Positions 1 through 8,126 of a stretch of DNA of 64,000 nt are shown piece by piece. Each line of letters starts with the position of its first letter. Positions within the stretch are counted from its first letter, which is position 1. The position numbers were made by a program, and so were the translations under genes. The notes under the pieces are model-generated. The model worked only from the letters and a program-made list of their open reading frames with translations, was not told the origin of the DNA and did not search any database. Origin of the DNA: Blautia_A aquisgranensis (GTDB lineage: Bacteria; Bacillota; Clostridia; Lachnospirales; Lachnospiraceae); NCBI RefSeq assembly GCF_040096615.1, contig NZ_JBBMEJ010000007.1:1-64000 (forward strand), read 5' to 3'.

Positions 1-76
1 CGAGGTAGATAGGGCAGGGGTGGAAGTGTGGTAACACATGGAGCTGACTGTTACTAATCGGGTGAGGGCTTGACCA
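1..76 (+). rRNA. 23S ribosomal RNA, 3' end (partial)
   Basis: The first 76 bases match the conserved 3' end of bacterial 23S rRNA, including the segment GAGCTGACTGTTACTAAT and the closing GAGGGCTTGACC. The rest of the gene lies upstream of the window. The 3' boundary is estimated from the family consensus. No 5S rRNA gene follows; two tRNA genes lie directly downstream. Confidence 0.93.
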
Positions 77-169
77 AGAAACGCAGGTTAAGAATTGATT
101 CAAGAAGTTTGATTAACCATCAACAAAGCATGTATGTAGTTTTTAAGGTACAAACCTTAAATTAAGTAT

Positions 170-242
170 TCCTCCTTAGCTCAGTCGGTAGAGCATGCGG
201 CTGTTAACCGCAGTGTCGTTGGTTCGAGTCCAACAGGGGGAG
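170..242 (+). tRNA. tRNA-Asn (GTT)
   Basis: The 73 bases fold as a cloverleaf. The acceptor arms TCCTCCT and AGGGGGA pair with one T-G wobble, the anticodon loop is CTGTTAA with anticodon GTT, and the T-loop is GGTTCGAGTCC. The discriminator base is G. CA follows, so the complete CCA end is not encoded. The gene sits about 93 bases after the 23S rRNA and is probably cotranscribed with it. Confidence 0.96.
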
Positions 243-245
243 CAT

Positions 246-316
246 GGTGCCATAGCCAAGTGGTAAGGCAAAGGTCTGCAACACCTCTATCCCCGGTTCA
301 AATCCGGGTGGCACCT
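246..316 (+). tRNA. tRNA-Cys (GCA)
   Basis: The 71-base cloverleaf has perfectly paired acceptor arms GGTGCCA and TGGCACC, anticodon GCA in the loop CTGCAAC, T-loop GGTTCAAATCC and discriminator T. It starts three bases after tRNA-Asn and is followed by a hairpin terminator, so it is the last gene of this rRNA-tRNA transcript. Confidence 0.96.
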
Positions 317-322
317 TTTAGA

Positions 323-358
323 AAGCCTTGGAAAGATGAATTTCCAGGGCTTGTTTTT
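323..358 (+). terminator. Terminator of the rRNA-tRNA operon
   Basis: An inverted repeat, AAGCCTTGGAAA and TTTCCAGGGCTT with a six-base loop and one G-T pair, is followed by GTTTTT. It lies seven bases after tRNA-Cys. Confidence 0.85.
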
Positions 359-442
359 ATTATAAAAATGTATTTGCTGAAGATAGTGAAGACAGATTTC
401 TGAAAGATCGGACAGCATCCGGAAAGGATACTGTCCGATAGA

Positions 443-1138
443 TCAGGAATTTTTTTCTGTAACCAGGATTCTTTTGCGGTTGTAAACCAGATGAAGGTAC
501 ATGGCATCCTGGGCACGCAGAGCATCATGCTCTGCAATGGCAGCTGCGATTTCACGATGTGTTTCAATTGTTTCTTCGTGCAGAGCACCACTGGTTGATT
601 CGACAAATAGTGGAATAGAGCTGTTAATTACGGGGATTAACCGCGGAACGACAACATTTTTGCTGCTCAGCGCGATCGCTGTATGAAATTCAATGTCTTT
701 CTGGGTATGGTCCGCATGTTTTTTTAATAATGCTTCAACCTCATCACAAAGTGTGGTGATTTTTTTTATATCTTTTTTATTGGCGCGGGTGGCAGCCATT
801 GCTGCAATAGAGGATTCAAGCAGAAAACGGACTTCCAGAAGGTCATGGATCAGCTTTTGTTTGTTGCCGATAAAAGTTAATCCCAGCGGATCCTCCACCA
901 TTCCCGGAGATGATGCGATATAGGTTCCGGATCCCTGACGGATAGTCACGATATTTCTGGAAGCAAGAAGCTTCATCGCCTCGCGGACAGAGCTTCTTCC
1001 TGCATTCAGACGTTCGGACAGAACCGTTTCATTAGGCAGCTTGTCCCCCGGCTGCAGATTTTCCTTTAAAATAAATTCGATGATGTCTTCCGATAATTTT
1101 TGCGGAAGACTTTTTTCTTCTGATGACGAAATCATCAT
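443..1138 (-). CDS. FadR-family (GntR/FCD) transcriptional regulator
   Basis: This is a 231-residue DNA-binding repressor of the FadR subfamily. An N-terminal winged helix-turn-helix (about residues 10-75, with RSSVREAMKLL) is followed by an all-helical FCD ligand domain that keeps the usual D..H and H positions (DIEFH, THREI, YLHL) for metal or carboxylate binding. The open frame extends 22 codons further upstream, but the ATG at 1138 has a GGAG box eight bases away and matches the family start. It is divergent from a KDG kinase remnant and near KDPG aldolase, so it probably controls hexuronate catabolism, as UxuR, ExuR and KdgR types do. The effector is not known. Confidence 0.88.
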   Translation of the reverse strand: MMISSSEEKSLPQKLSEDIIEFILKENLQPGDKLPNETVLSERLNAGRSSVREAMKLLASRNIVTIRQGSGTYIASSPGMVEDPLGLTFIGNKQKLIHDLLEVRFLLESSIAAMAATRANKKDIKKITTLCDEVEALLKKHADHTQKDIEFHTAIALSSKNVVVPRLIPVINSSIPLFVESTSGALHEETIETHREIAAAIAEHDALRAQDAMYLHLVYNRKRILVTEKNS

Positions 1139-1165
1139 ATGAGTTTCTCCATTTCTATTCGTTAT

Positions 1166-1688
1166 TTCTTTGTGGACCTGGGAAGAGGCCAGAGATTTCT
1201 GCACACTTTGTCTTCCATATGTAAATGTCCTTTTCGGGATCGAGCCGTATCATATCTGGAAAAATGAAGAAGACCACAGTGCAGGCGATGTAAAGGACGG
1301 AATCCCGTTTCAGCCGGATTTTGAACAGCAGGAAAAAGTGTTCCAGGCATTTGCGGACAGATATCCGAATATAAAATGTATCGCAAGGCATGTCCGTTTT
1401 GCACACAGCTGCAGTGAAAACAGTCTTATGGCCTATCTCTGGTTAAACGGAAAGACTTACGAAAGCAAGCGCCTGACCTTCCATATTCTGGATCGTGTCG
1501 GTGGCGGAGATGCATTTGTAAGTGGGATCATCTATGGCCTTATGAATGAGTATACACCGGAAGATACCGTGAATTTTGGTGTTGCTGCCAGTGCTGTGAA
1601 GCATACGATCCATGGTGACGGAAACATTACCGATGATGTGTCTATGATCAGACATGTGATGGAAATGAACTTTGATATAAAAAGATAA
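1166..1688 (+). pseudogene. kdgK: 2-keto-3-deoxygluconate kinase (PfkB family), N-terminally truncated remnant
   Basis: The frame encodes about 172 residues that look like the C-terminal half of a PfkB sugar kinase of the KDG-kinase type. It begins at WTWEEA, which in full-length family members follows a DLNYR-like strand. It keeps the catalytic anion-hole motif as DRVGGGDAF (Asp is the base). The N-terminal half, with the substrate lid and most sugar contacts, is absent; family members have about 320-345 residues. The only in-frame start is TTG at 1170, with no ribosome binding site. Upstream the frame stops at 1140, inside the divergent regulator. The gene therefore looks 5'-deleted. In intact form it would phosphorylate KDG to KDPG for the aldolase downstream. 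Confidence 0.82.
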
Positions 1689-1706
1689 AAAGGAAGGGAA
1701 ATTCAG

Positions 1707-2345
1707 ATGAAAGAGATAGCAGAAAAATTTCAGAAATTTGGTGTGGTTCCGGTTGTAGTGCTGGAAGATACAAAAGATGCAGTACCGCTGGCAAAGGCTC
1801 TGGTTGAGGGCGGCCTTCCATGTGCAGAGGTGACATTCCGCACAGAAGCAGCAGAAGAGTCTATCCGTCTCATGGCAGAGCAGTTCCCGGAAATGCTTGT
1901 GGGAGCAGGTACCGTACTTACAACTGAGCAGGTAGATACAGCTGTTGGCGCCGGAGCAAAATTTATCGTAAGCCCGGGCTTCGATCCTGAGATCGTAGAC
2001 TACTGCCTGGAAAAAGACATTCCTGTTTTCCCGGGATGTATCACATCATCTGAGGTTGCACAGGCAGTGAAAAGAGGCCTTAAGGTAGTAAAATTCTTCC
2101 CGGCAGAACCGGCAGGCGGAATTTCAATGATCAAGGCTATGGCAGCTCCTTATACAGGAATCAGATTTATGCCTACAGGTGGGATCAACGCGAAAAATCT
2201 TGAGGAATATCTTTCCTGTGACAAAATCCTTTGCTGCGGCGGAAGCTGGATGGTAAAGGGAGATCTTGTAAAGGCAGGGGAATTTGACAAAATAAAAGAG
2301 CTGACAGCAGAAGCAAAAAAGCTCGCTGATTCCATAAGAAAGTAA
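1707..2345 (+). CDS. eda: KDPG / 4-hydroxy-2-oxoglutarate aldolase
   Basis: This cytoplasmic class I aldolase cleaves 2-keto-3-deoxy-6-phosphogluconate to pyruvate and glyceraldehyde 3-phosphate, the last step of hexuronate breakdown. It has 212 residues, the normal length. It has the active-site Glu and Arg in EVTFRT (about residue 45), GAGTV, the Schiff-base Lys in VKFFPAE (about residue 132) and the phosphate-binding PTGGI. A ribosome binding site AAGGAAGGG precedes the ATG. It lies 18 bases after the kdgK remnant and is followed by a strong terminator, so it was the last gene of that operon and may now lack a dedicated promoter. Confidence 0.95.
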   Translation: MKEIAEKFQKFGVVPVVVLEDTKDAVPLAKALVEGGLPCAEVTFRTEAAEESIRLMAEQFPEMLVGAGTVLTTEQVDTAVGAGAKFIVSPGFDPEIVDYCLEKDIPVFPGCITSSEVAQAVKRGLKVVKFFPAEPAGGISMIKAMAAPYTGIRFMPTGGINAKNLEEYLSCDKILCCGGSWMVKGDLVKAGEFDKIKELTAEAKKLADSIRK

Positions 2346-2369
2346 TCAAACTTAATACACATATTCAAT

Positions 2370-2415
2370 AAAAAAAGCAGAACCCTGCACAACCAGGCAG
2401 AGTTCTGCTTTTTTG
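2370..2415 (+). terminator. Bidirectional terminator after eda
   Basis: A stem formed by AAAAAAGCAGAACCCTGC and GGCAGAGTTCTGCTTTTTT flanks a short loop. A-runs and T-runs at both ends let it serve eda on the plus strand and the converging small membrane protein gene on the minus strand. Confidence 0.88.
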
Positions 2416-2754
2416 TCAATTATTGTGAAAATAGATCAATGAAGCAGGATCCGCAGAAGCTTTTTCCGGTTCAGCTGCCAGATCAGCTACAGGATCCGCA
2501 GAAGGTTTCCGAAGATCCATTCGGTAAAGATAAAAAATACCACCGAAGAAACCGGGTATCAGTCCGGCGTATCCGCCGGTACATAAGATTACAGTCAGCT
2601 TTACCATCAGTTCTGTCTGAAGTTCCAGACAAACAAGTAATCCGGCCAAAATTCCGGCTGCACTCCATCTTGCTGTCAAAAGTGCAAGAAAAACAGCAGG
2701 CGCAGGGGCCTTTTTTTTATTTTGAGCTAATTGATTCCACAGTGTTTTATACAT
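2416..2754 (-). CDS. Small two-helix membrane protein, function unknown
   Basis: A 112-residue protein I do not recognise. It has a basic N-terminus, two predicted transmembrane stretches (about residues 18-42 and 50-78, the second glycine-rich with GGYAGLIPGFFGG) and an acidic, proline- and alanine-rich tail with repeated SADP. GGGAGGAATGGATC immediately precedes the ATG, a good ribosome binding site, which favours this strand over the overlapping plus-strand frame. The gene stands alone between the eda terminator and the ABC transporter. Confidence 0.68.
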   Translation of the reverse strand: MYKTLWNQLAQNKKKAPAPAVFLALLTARWSAAGILAGLLVCLELQTELMVKLTVILCTGGYAGLIPGFFGGIFYLYRMDLRKPSADPVADLAAEPEKASADPASLIYFHNN

Positions 2755-3018
2755 GATCCATTCCTCCCATTTTGATGGAATTGTACTTCTGCTGTTGTCA
2801 GTAACAGGCAGCTATAATATTGATTTCCTTTATCTGTCTGTATTATAGAAAAGAAATGTAAAATACAAATGCGCAGGAATGAAAAATCTTTGTAAAATAT
2901 AAGTAGAAATTGCATTTTGAATTAAGAACCGATATACTTATAAATATATTTAAAGACATATTGCTCACAGATGAAGGGATATTACCAAACAGCTGTGATA
3001 TTGAGGCGGGGAATAAAA

Positions 3019-3040
3019 AGGGGGCGAGCAAAAGCCCCCT
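3019..3040 (+). promoter_or_regulatory. GC-rich stem-loop in the ABC transporter leader
   Basis: A perfect seven-base-pair stem AGGGGGC / GCCCCCT closes an eight-base loop, 22 bases upstream of the ribosome binding site of the ABC ATPase gene. No T-run follows, so it is not a normal intrinsic terminator. The rest of the 319-base gap from 2755 is AT-rich with no clear gene. Confidence 0.5.
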
Positions 3041-3073
3041 GAAATTATAGAGAGAGCAAAGAGGAGGATGAGA

Positions 3074-3787
3074 ATGGAGCATACGGAAGATTATGTGAAG
3101 CTGGAAAATGTATCCAAAATCTATGGCTCAAAAGAAGTGAAGATCATAGCAGTGGACGAGATCAGCTTCCGGATAAAAAAAGGAGAATTTGTGGTTGTGG
3201 TAGGACCAAGCGGTGCCGGAAAGACAACGGTGCTGAATATCCTGGGCGGAATGGATAAGGCCACATCCGGCAATGTCTGGATCGATGGAAAAAATATTGC
3301 AAAATATACAGACCGGCAGCTGACCGGATACCGGCGGGAGGATATTGGATTTGTATTCCAGTTTTATAATCTGGTGCCAAATCTGACTGCATTGGAGAAT
3401 GTGGAGCTTGCTCTTCAGATCTGTAAGGATCCTCTGGATGCCAGGACAGTTCTGGAGGAAGTAGGGCTGAAGGAGAGACTGACCAATTTTCCGGCACAGT
3501 TATCCGGCGGTGAGCAGCAGAGAGTTTCCATAGCCAGAGCTCTGGCGAAGAATCCAAAGCTTCTGCTCTGTGATGAACCTACAGGAGCGTTGGATTATCA
3601 GACCGGCAAGGCAATCCTGAAGCTCCTTCAGGATACCAGCAGGGAACGGGGCATGACGGTTATTGTCATTACTCACAACTCTGCACTGACACCTATGGCC
3701 GACCGTGTGATCAAGATCAAAAACGGCAAGGTTTCCAGGATGACTGAAAATGCACATCCCACACCAGTGGAAGAGATTGAATGGTAG
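3074..3787 (+). CDS. ABC transporter ATP-binding protein (MacB/LolD type)
   Basis: This is the ATPase subunit of a type VII (MacB/FtsX) ABC exporter, 237 residues. Visible motifs are Walker A GPSGAGKTT, the Q-loop in VFQFYN, signature LSGGEQQR, Walker B LLLCDEPTGALD and the switch His in ITHN. An ATG six bases further upstream would sit directly on the AGGAGG box; the ATG at 3074 has the normal six-base spacing and is preferred. The gene overlaps the start of the permease gene, so the two are translationally coupled. Confidence 0.94.
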   Translation: MEHTEDYVKLENVSKIYGSKEVKIIAVDEISFRIKKGEFVVVVGPSGAGKTTVLNILGGMDKATSGNVWIDGKNIAKYTDRQLTGYRREDIGFVFQFYNLVPNLTALENVELALQICKDPLDARTVLEEVGLKERLTNFPAQLSGGEQQRVSIARALAKNPKLLLCDEPTGALDYQTGKAILKLLQDTSRERGMTVIVITHNSALTPMADRVIKIKNGKVSRMTENAHPTPVEEIEW

Positions 3788-6700
3788 GTGACGGAATGAA
3801 AGCATTGCACAAAGATTTCTGGATGGAGATCCGGAAAAGCAAAGCACGTTTTATCTCGATCTTTCTGATCGTGGCACTGGGCGTTGCATTTTTTTCCGGG
3901 ATCCAGGCGTCTTCTCCGGATATGAGATATTCCGGAGATGCCTATTATGAAGCAGCAAAGCTGATGGACCTGAAGATCCAGGGAACACTGGGACTGACTC
4001 AGCGTGATGTAAAAGCGGTATCAGATATTGACGGTGTGGAACTGGCTGAGGGCGGTTACTCTACGGATGTTATGAGTGGAGAGGACGATGCCAGGAAGGT
4101 TCTTCATCTGGAATCCATCAGCAGCAATTTTAATCTGCTCACAGCAGATGAAGGAAGGATACCGAAAAAAAGCGGCGAGATTTTTCTTGACAAGCCATTT
4201 GCAAAGAATCGGGGGTATAAAATCGGGGATACCATATCCGTCAGTGAGGATGGAGACAGTGAGCTTCTGAAAAAAACAACCTATACAGTTGTGGGAATCG
4301 GAAGCAGCCCTCTTTATATTTCGTTTAACAGAGGAAATACGACTCTTGGATCCGGTGAGGTCAGCGGCTTCGGATACATTCTTCCTGAGGATTTTGAACA
4401 GGAAACTTTTACCCAGATCTATGTTATGGTTCATGAATCCGGGGATGTGATCAGCTATACCGATGCCTACGACAATCTTATCAGGAAAATACAGAAGCGT
4501 GTGGAAGGCATCGAAAAAGAACAGTGCAGACTGCGCTATGATGAGATCGTCGCAGAGGCCAATGAAAAACTGGATGATGCCAGAAAAGAGCTTGAGGACG
4601 GAAAGAAGGAATCAGAGGAAAAACTTGGCGACGCGAAGAAAAAGCTGGATGATGGGCAGAAGGAGTATAATGATGGAAAAAAAGAGTACGAAGATGGAAA
4701 ACAGCAGCTCAGCGATGCAAAAAAAGAACTGACCGATGGAAAACAGCAGCTTGCTGACGGAAGAAAGCAGATCGAAGATGGATGGTCTCAGCTTAACAGC
4801 GCAAAACAGCAGTTGGAAGACGGTCTGTCCCAGTTAAATGCTGCCAGCTCCCAGCTTGCCGACTCCGAAGCACAGATAAATGAGAAGCAGTCAGAGCTGA
4901 CTGCCGGATATGAACAGCTGACTGCCGCAAAACAGCAGGTAAGTGACGGTGAGGCTCAGCTCCGGGAAGCGGAGAAAACACTGGAAAGCAAACAGGCTGA
5001 GATTGACAGTGGAAGAGAACAGCTGGAAACGGGAAAGAATACGATCAAAGAAACAAAGGCTGCTCTCACCAGTCAGAAGGAACAGTGTGAGGCAGGACTT
5101 GTACAGGTTTCCGAGGGCGAATCCCAGATCAGTTCCAGTGAAGAAGCCCTTTCCGGGCAGCAGGCACAACTGGATGAACTGACCAGCCAGAAAGAGGCAT
5201 TAAGCAGTCAGGCGGCGGAGCTGCAGGCGCAGTATGACGCCGGTGCGGAAGCAGGAAAAACTGAGGAAGAGCTGGCGGAGCTTTCCACGCAGATCCAGAC
5301 AATAAATGGTCAGATCAGTGCAATGGAAGAACAGATAAATGCCGGTCAGGCACAGATCGACGGGGCGCAGTCAGAGCTTACTGCAAAAAAATCAGAGCTG
5401 GCCCAGACAAGAGCTGAACTGGAGAGCAGCCTGGGTCAGATCAATGAGGGCTTCAGCCAGATCAAAGAACAGGAAGAGACACTTTCCGGGACAGAGGCAC
5501 AGCTGAACGAAGGCCAGGAAGAACTGGATAAAGGGAAAAAAGAGCTGGAAACAAAGAAAGCAGAGCTTTCAGCGGCAAGAGAAGAAATTGCGGCAAACCA
5601 GGCAACTCTGGATGATGGCCAGAATCAGCTGGATTCGGCCAGAGCCCAGCTCAGCTCCGGGAGGCAGCAGCTGGAGGAAAAACAGGCCCAGTTAAATGCC
5701 GGTCAGGCAGAAATCCAGGCCAACACAGAAAAGCTTACCAGCAGTCAGGCTGAACTGGATGCAAATGAACAGAAACTCCTGGACGGAGAAAAGGAAATCC
5801 AAGAAAACGAACAGAAATTAAAAGATGCAAAAAAAGATCTGGAGGATGCAAAAAAGAAGCTTTCCGATGGAAAGAAAGAATATCAGGATGGCAAAAAAGA
5901 AGCCGATGACAAAATTGCGGAAGCTCAGCAGAAGATCGAGGATGCCCAGAAAGAGGTGGATGATATTGAAACACCGGAGTGGATCATCACAGATCGCAAT
6001 GACCTTCCGGAATATTCGGATTTTGGTGATAATGCAGAGCGACTGAAAAACATCGGAAAAGTTTTCCCGATGATATTCTTCCTTGTAGCGGCTCTGATCA
6101 GTCTTACCACGATGACACGAATGGTGGAGGAACAGCGAACCCAGATCGGAACCATGAAAGCGCTGGGCTACGGAAAAGCATCCATTGCATCCAAGTATCT
6201 CAGCTACGCATTTCTGGCTACAGCAGGCGGAAGCGTCGTAGGAGTACTTTTCGGAGAAAAGGTTCTTCCGTATATCATTATCCAGGCCTATGGGATCATG
6301 TACTGGAATATTGGCGATCACATGCAGCTGGATTATGAGTTACAATATGCACTGATCGCTTCCGGAGCAGCGGTGATCTGTACTATGGGCGCTACACTGT
6401 TTTCCTGTGCAAAAACCCTGGCAGAAACACCGGCATCTCTGATGCGTCCGCCTGCACCGAAAGAAGGAAAACGGATCCTTATTGAACGGATCAGTTTTAT
6501 CTGGAAGCATCTGAGCTTTTCCTGGAAATCGTCCATGCGAAACCTTTTCCGTTATAAGAAACGTCTTTTTATGACCATTTTCGGAATTGCAGGAAGCATG
6601 GGACTGATGCTTGTAGGATTCGGACTTTATGACTCCATTATGGATATTGCGATTCTTCAGTATGATCAGATCCAGCATTATGATGCCATGGTGATCAATG

Positions 6701-7653
6701 ATGAGGATGCCACAGACAGCCAGGAAAAGGATCTTCTGAAATTCCTGGACGAAAACAGCGAGATCGATCACTATACCCGTGTGCAACTCACCAAGATGAC
6801 GGCACCAAAAGAGAAGGGAAGTGTCAGTATCTATGTGTATGTTCCGGAAAATGCGGAAAATTTTAAAGAGGATGTAACGTTGCGTGACAGAAAGTCCCAC
6901 GAGCAGTATGAGCTTACCGACGACGGAGCCGTGATCTGTGAAAAAACAGCTTCACTTATCGGTGTGAAAACAGGAGACGAGATCACCCTGGAGAAAGACA
7001 ACAGAAAGTATAAAGTAAAGATCACTGCTATTACAGAGAACTATATGGGACACTACGTTTACATGACCCCATCCTGCTATGAAAAAACATTCGAAGAGAA
7101 ACCGGAGTATTCAAGTACAGTATATACTATGAAAGAGGATGCAGAGAGTGATCTGGAAACTCTTGGAAATGCGATCCTGAAATATCCGGCGGCTTTAAGT
7201 ATCAGCTATACAAGCAGTACAGCAGGTCAGGTAGAGAGAATGCTGGGCTCACTCGGAGCGGTAATCTGGGTCCTGATCATTTCTGCCGGAATGCTGGCAT
7301 TTGTGGTACTGTATAATCTGAACAACATCAATATCACAGAGCGTCAGAGAGAGCTGGCAACTCTGAAGGTCCTGGGATTTTATGATGGCGAGGTTTCCCA
7401 GTATGTATTTCGGGAAAATATCCTGCTGTCCTTCATAGGGATCCTGGCAGGCGCAGTGTTCGGAAGCTTCCTCCATCGGTATGTGATCACAACCGTTGAG
7501 GTAGATGCGGTGATGTTTGGAAGAAATATCAAGCCAATGAGCTTTGTTTACAGTGGAATCATTACCTTCGGATTTTCCATGTTTGTAAATATGGTGATGC
7601 ATTTTAAGCTGAAAAAGATCAATATGGTAGAGTCACTGAAAAGCGTAGAATAA
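3781..7653 (+). CDS. FtsX-like permease with a giant extracellular coiled coil
   Basis: The 1290-residue membrane subunit pairs with the upstream ATPase. A first transmembrane helix (about residues 22-42) is followed by a MacB-core-like domain. An alpha-helical region from about 241 to 730 follows, with DG recurring every seven residues. FtsX domain 1 (about 755-880) follows. After that come a linker, a second transmembrane helix near 925-948, a second extracellular domain, and FtsX domain 2 at the C-terminus (KVLGFYDGEV motif). The coil breaks near residue 485 at YDAGAEAGKTEEE, close to its centre, suggesting an antiparallel hairpin. A second ATG at 3796 is an alternative start. Lipid, peptide or mechanotransmission roles are all possible; the substrate is unknown. 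Confidence 0.9.
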   Translation: MVGDGMKALHKDFWMEIRKSKARFISIFLIVALGVAFFSGIQASSPDMRYSGDAYYEAAKLMDLKIQGTLGLTQRDVKAVSDIDGVELAEGGYSTDVMSGEDDARKVLHLESISSNFNLLTADEGRIPKKSGEIFLDKPFAKNRGYKIGDTISVSEDGDSELLKKTTYTVVGIGSSPLYISFNRGNTTLGSGEVSGFGYILPEDFEQETFTQIYVMVHESGDVISYTDAYDNLIRKIQKRVEGIEKEQCRLRYDEIVAEANEKLDDARKELEDGKKESEEKLGDAKKKLDDGQKEYNDGKKEYEDGKQQLSDAKKELTDGKQQLADGRKQIEDGWSQLNSAKQQLEDGLSQLNAASSQLADSEAQINEKQSELTAGYEQLTAAKQQVSDGEAQLREAEKTLESKQAEIDSGREQLETGKNTIKETKAALTSQKEQCEAGLVQVSEGESQISSSEEALSGQQAQLDELTSQKEALSSQAAELQAQYDAGAEAGKTEEELAELSTQIQTINGQISAMEEQINAGQAQIDGAQSELTAKKSELAQTRAELESSLGQINEGFSQIKEQEETLSGTEAQLNEGQEELDKGKKELETKKAELSAAREEIAANQATLDDGQNQLDSARAQLSSGRQQLEEKQAQLNAGQAEIQANTEKLTSSQAELDANEQKLLDGEKEIQENEQKLKDAKKDLEDAKKKLSDGKKEYQDGKKEADDKIAEAQQKIEDAQKEVDDIETPEWIITDRNDLPEYSDFGDNAERLKNIGKVFPMIFFLVAALISLTTMTRMVEEQRTQIGTMKALGYGKASIASKYLSYAFLATAGGSVVGVLFGEKVLPYIIIQAYGIMYWNIGDHMQLDYELQYALIASGAAVICTMGATLFSCAKTLAETPASLMRPPAPKEGKRILIERISFIWKHLSFSWKSSMRNLFRYKKRLFMTIFGIAGSMGLMLVGFGLYDSIMDIAILQYDQIQHYDAMVINDEDATDSQEKDLLKFLDENSEIDHYTRVQLTKMTAPKEKGSVSIYVYVPENAENFKEDVTLRDRKSHEQYELTDDGAVICEKTASLIGVKTGDEITLEKDNRKYKVKITAITENYMGHYVYMTPSCYEKTFEEKPEYSSTVYTMKEDAESDLETLGNAILKYPAALSISYTSSTAGQVERMLGSLGAVIWVLIISAGMLAFVVLYNLNNINITERQRELATLKVLGFYDGEVSQYVFRENILLSFIGILAGAVFGSFLHRYVITTVEVDAVMFGRNIKPMSFVYSGIITFGFSMFVNMVMHFKLKKINMVESLKSVE

Positions 7654-7723
7654 AATAATGAAATGCCAGAAAGGTACTTGTATCTGGAAATATGTGAAAT
7701 CCCAGGAAAAGCAGGCCTTTGTC

Positions 7724-7752
7724 TTGACAAAAAAAGAAAATTTCATTATAGT
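7724..7752 (+). promoter_or_regulatory. Sigma-A promoter of the valS T-box transcript
   Basis: A -35 box TTGACA (7724-7729) and a -10 box TATAGT (7747-7752) are separated by 17 bases. The predicted start near 7759 is just upstream of T-box stem I. Confidence 0.85.
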
Positions 7753-7758
7753 AGGAAC

Positions 7759-8069
7759 ATGGTAAAGGCGTTGAATAAGAGGAGTATGCAGGTCTACGCT
7801 GACAGAGAGAGATGCACGGACGCGAGAGAAGCGCAGGCTGGAAGGCATTTTCAGATGTAAGACTGCAGAAGGTAGCTTAGGAGCCGGGAGACTGAAGGCA
7901 GAAATGCAAAACAGATGCTGCTGTGTAGGTTTTCACGTATCCCGCGTTAAGGGATAAGAGATAGACGGGAATAACAGATGTTTTTTCCGGATAATGAAGG
8001 TGGTACCGCGAGAATGATCGCCCTTCGCACATTAGTTATTGGCTTTTGTGTGGAGGGCGTGCTTTTTCT
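7759..8069 (+). ncRNA. T-box leader (tRNA-Val specific) with terminator
   Basis: A transcription-attenuation leader that senses uncharged tRNA. The T-box core AAGGTGGTACCGCG is at 7997-8010. Stem I has the AGTA bulge, and TGCA..GTC pairs with GAC.TGCA below it. After GAAG in the specifier loop comes GTA at 7872-7874, a Val codon, which agrees with the downstream valS. The terminator hairpin CGCCCT..GCACA / TGTGT..AGGGCG ends in TTTTT at about 8020-8069. The specifier assignment comes from hand folding. Confidence 0.9.
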
Positions 8070-8126
8070 TGCAGAAAAGAGGAGCATTTTAAGGTTCCTA
8101 TAATCAGAAAGATTCAGGAGGAAAAC

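Noticed and set aside
1170..1688. Intact short sugar kinase
   Set aside because: Half of the PfkB fold is missing and the TTG start has no binding site, so it is treated as a remnant.
2439..2756. Plus-strand frame opposite the small membrane protein
   Set aside because: It is basic and low-complexity, with no binding site. The minus-strand frame has a good ribosome binding site and membrane helices.
4561..5970. The 21-base periodicity as a DNA tandem repeat or CRISPR-like array
   Set aside because: The units are heptad-encoding coding sequence with much variation and no identical repeats or spacers.
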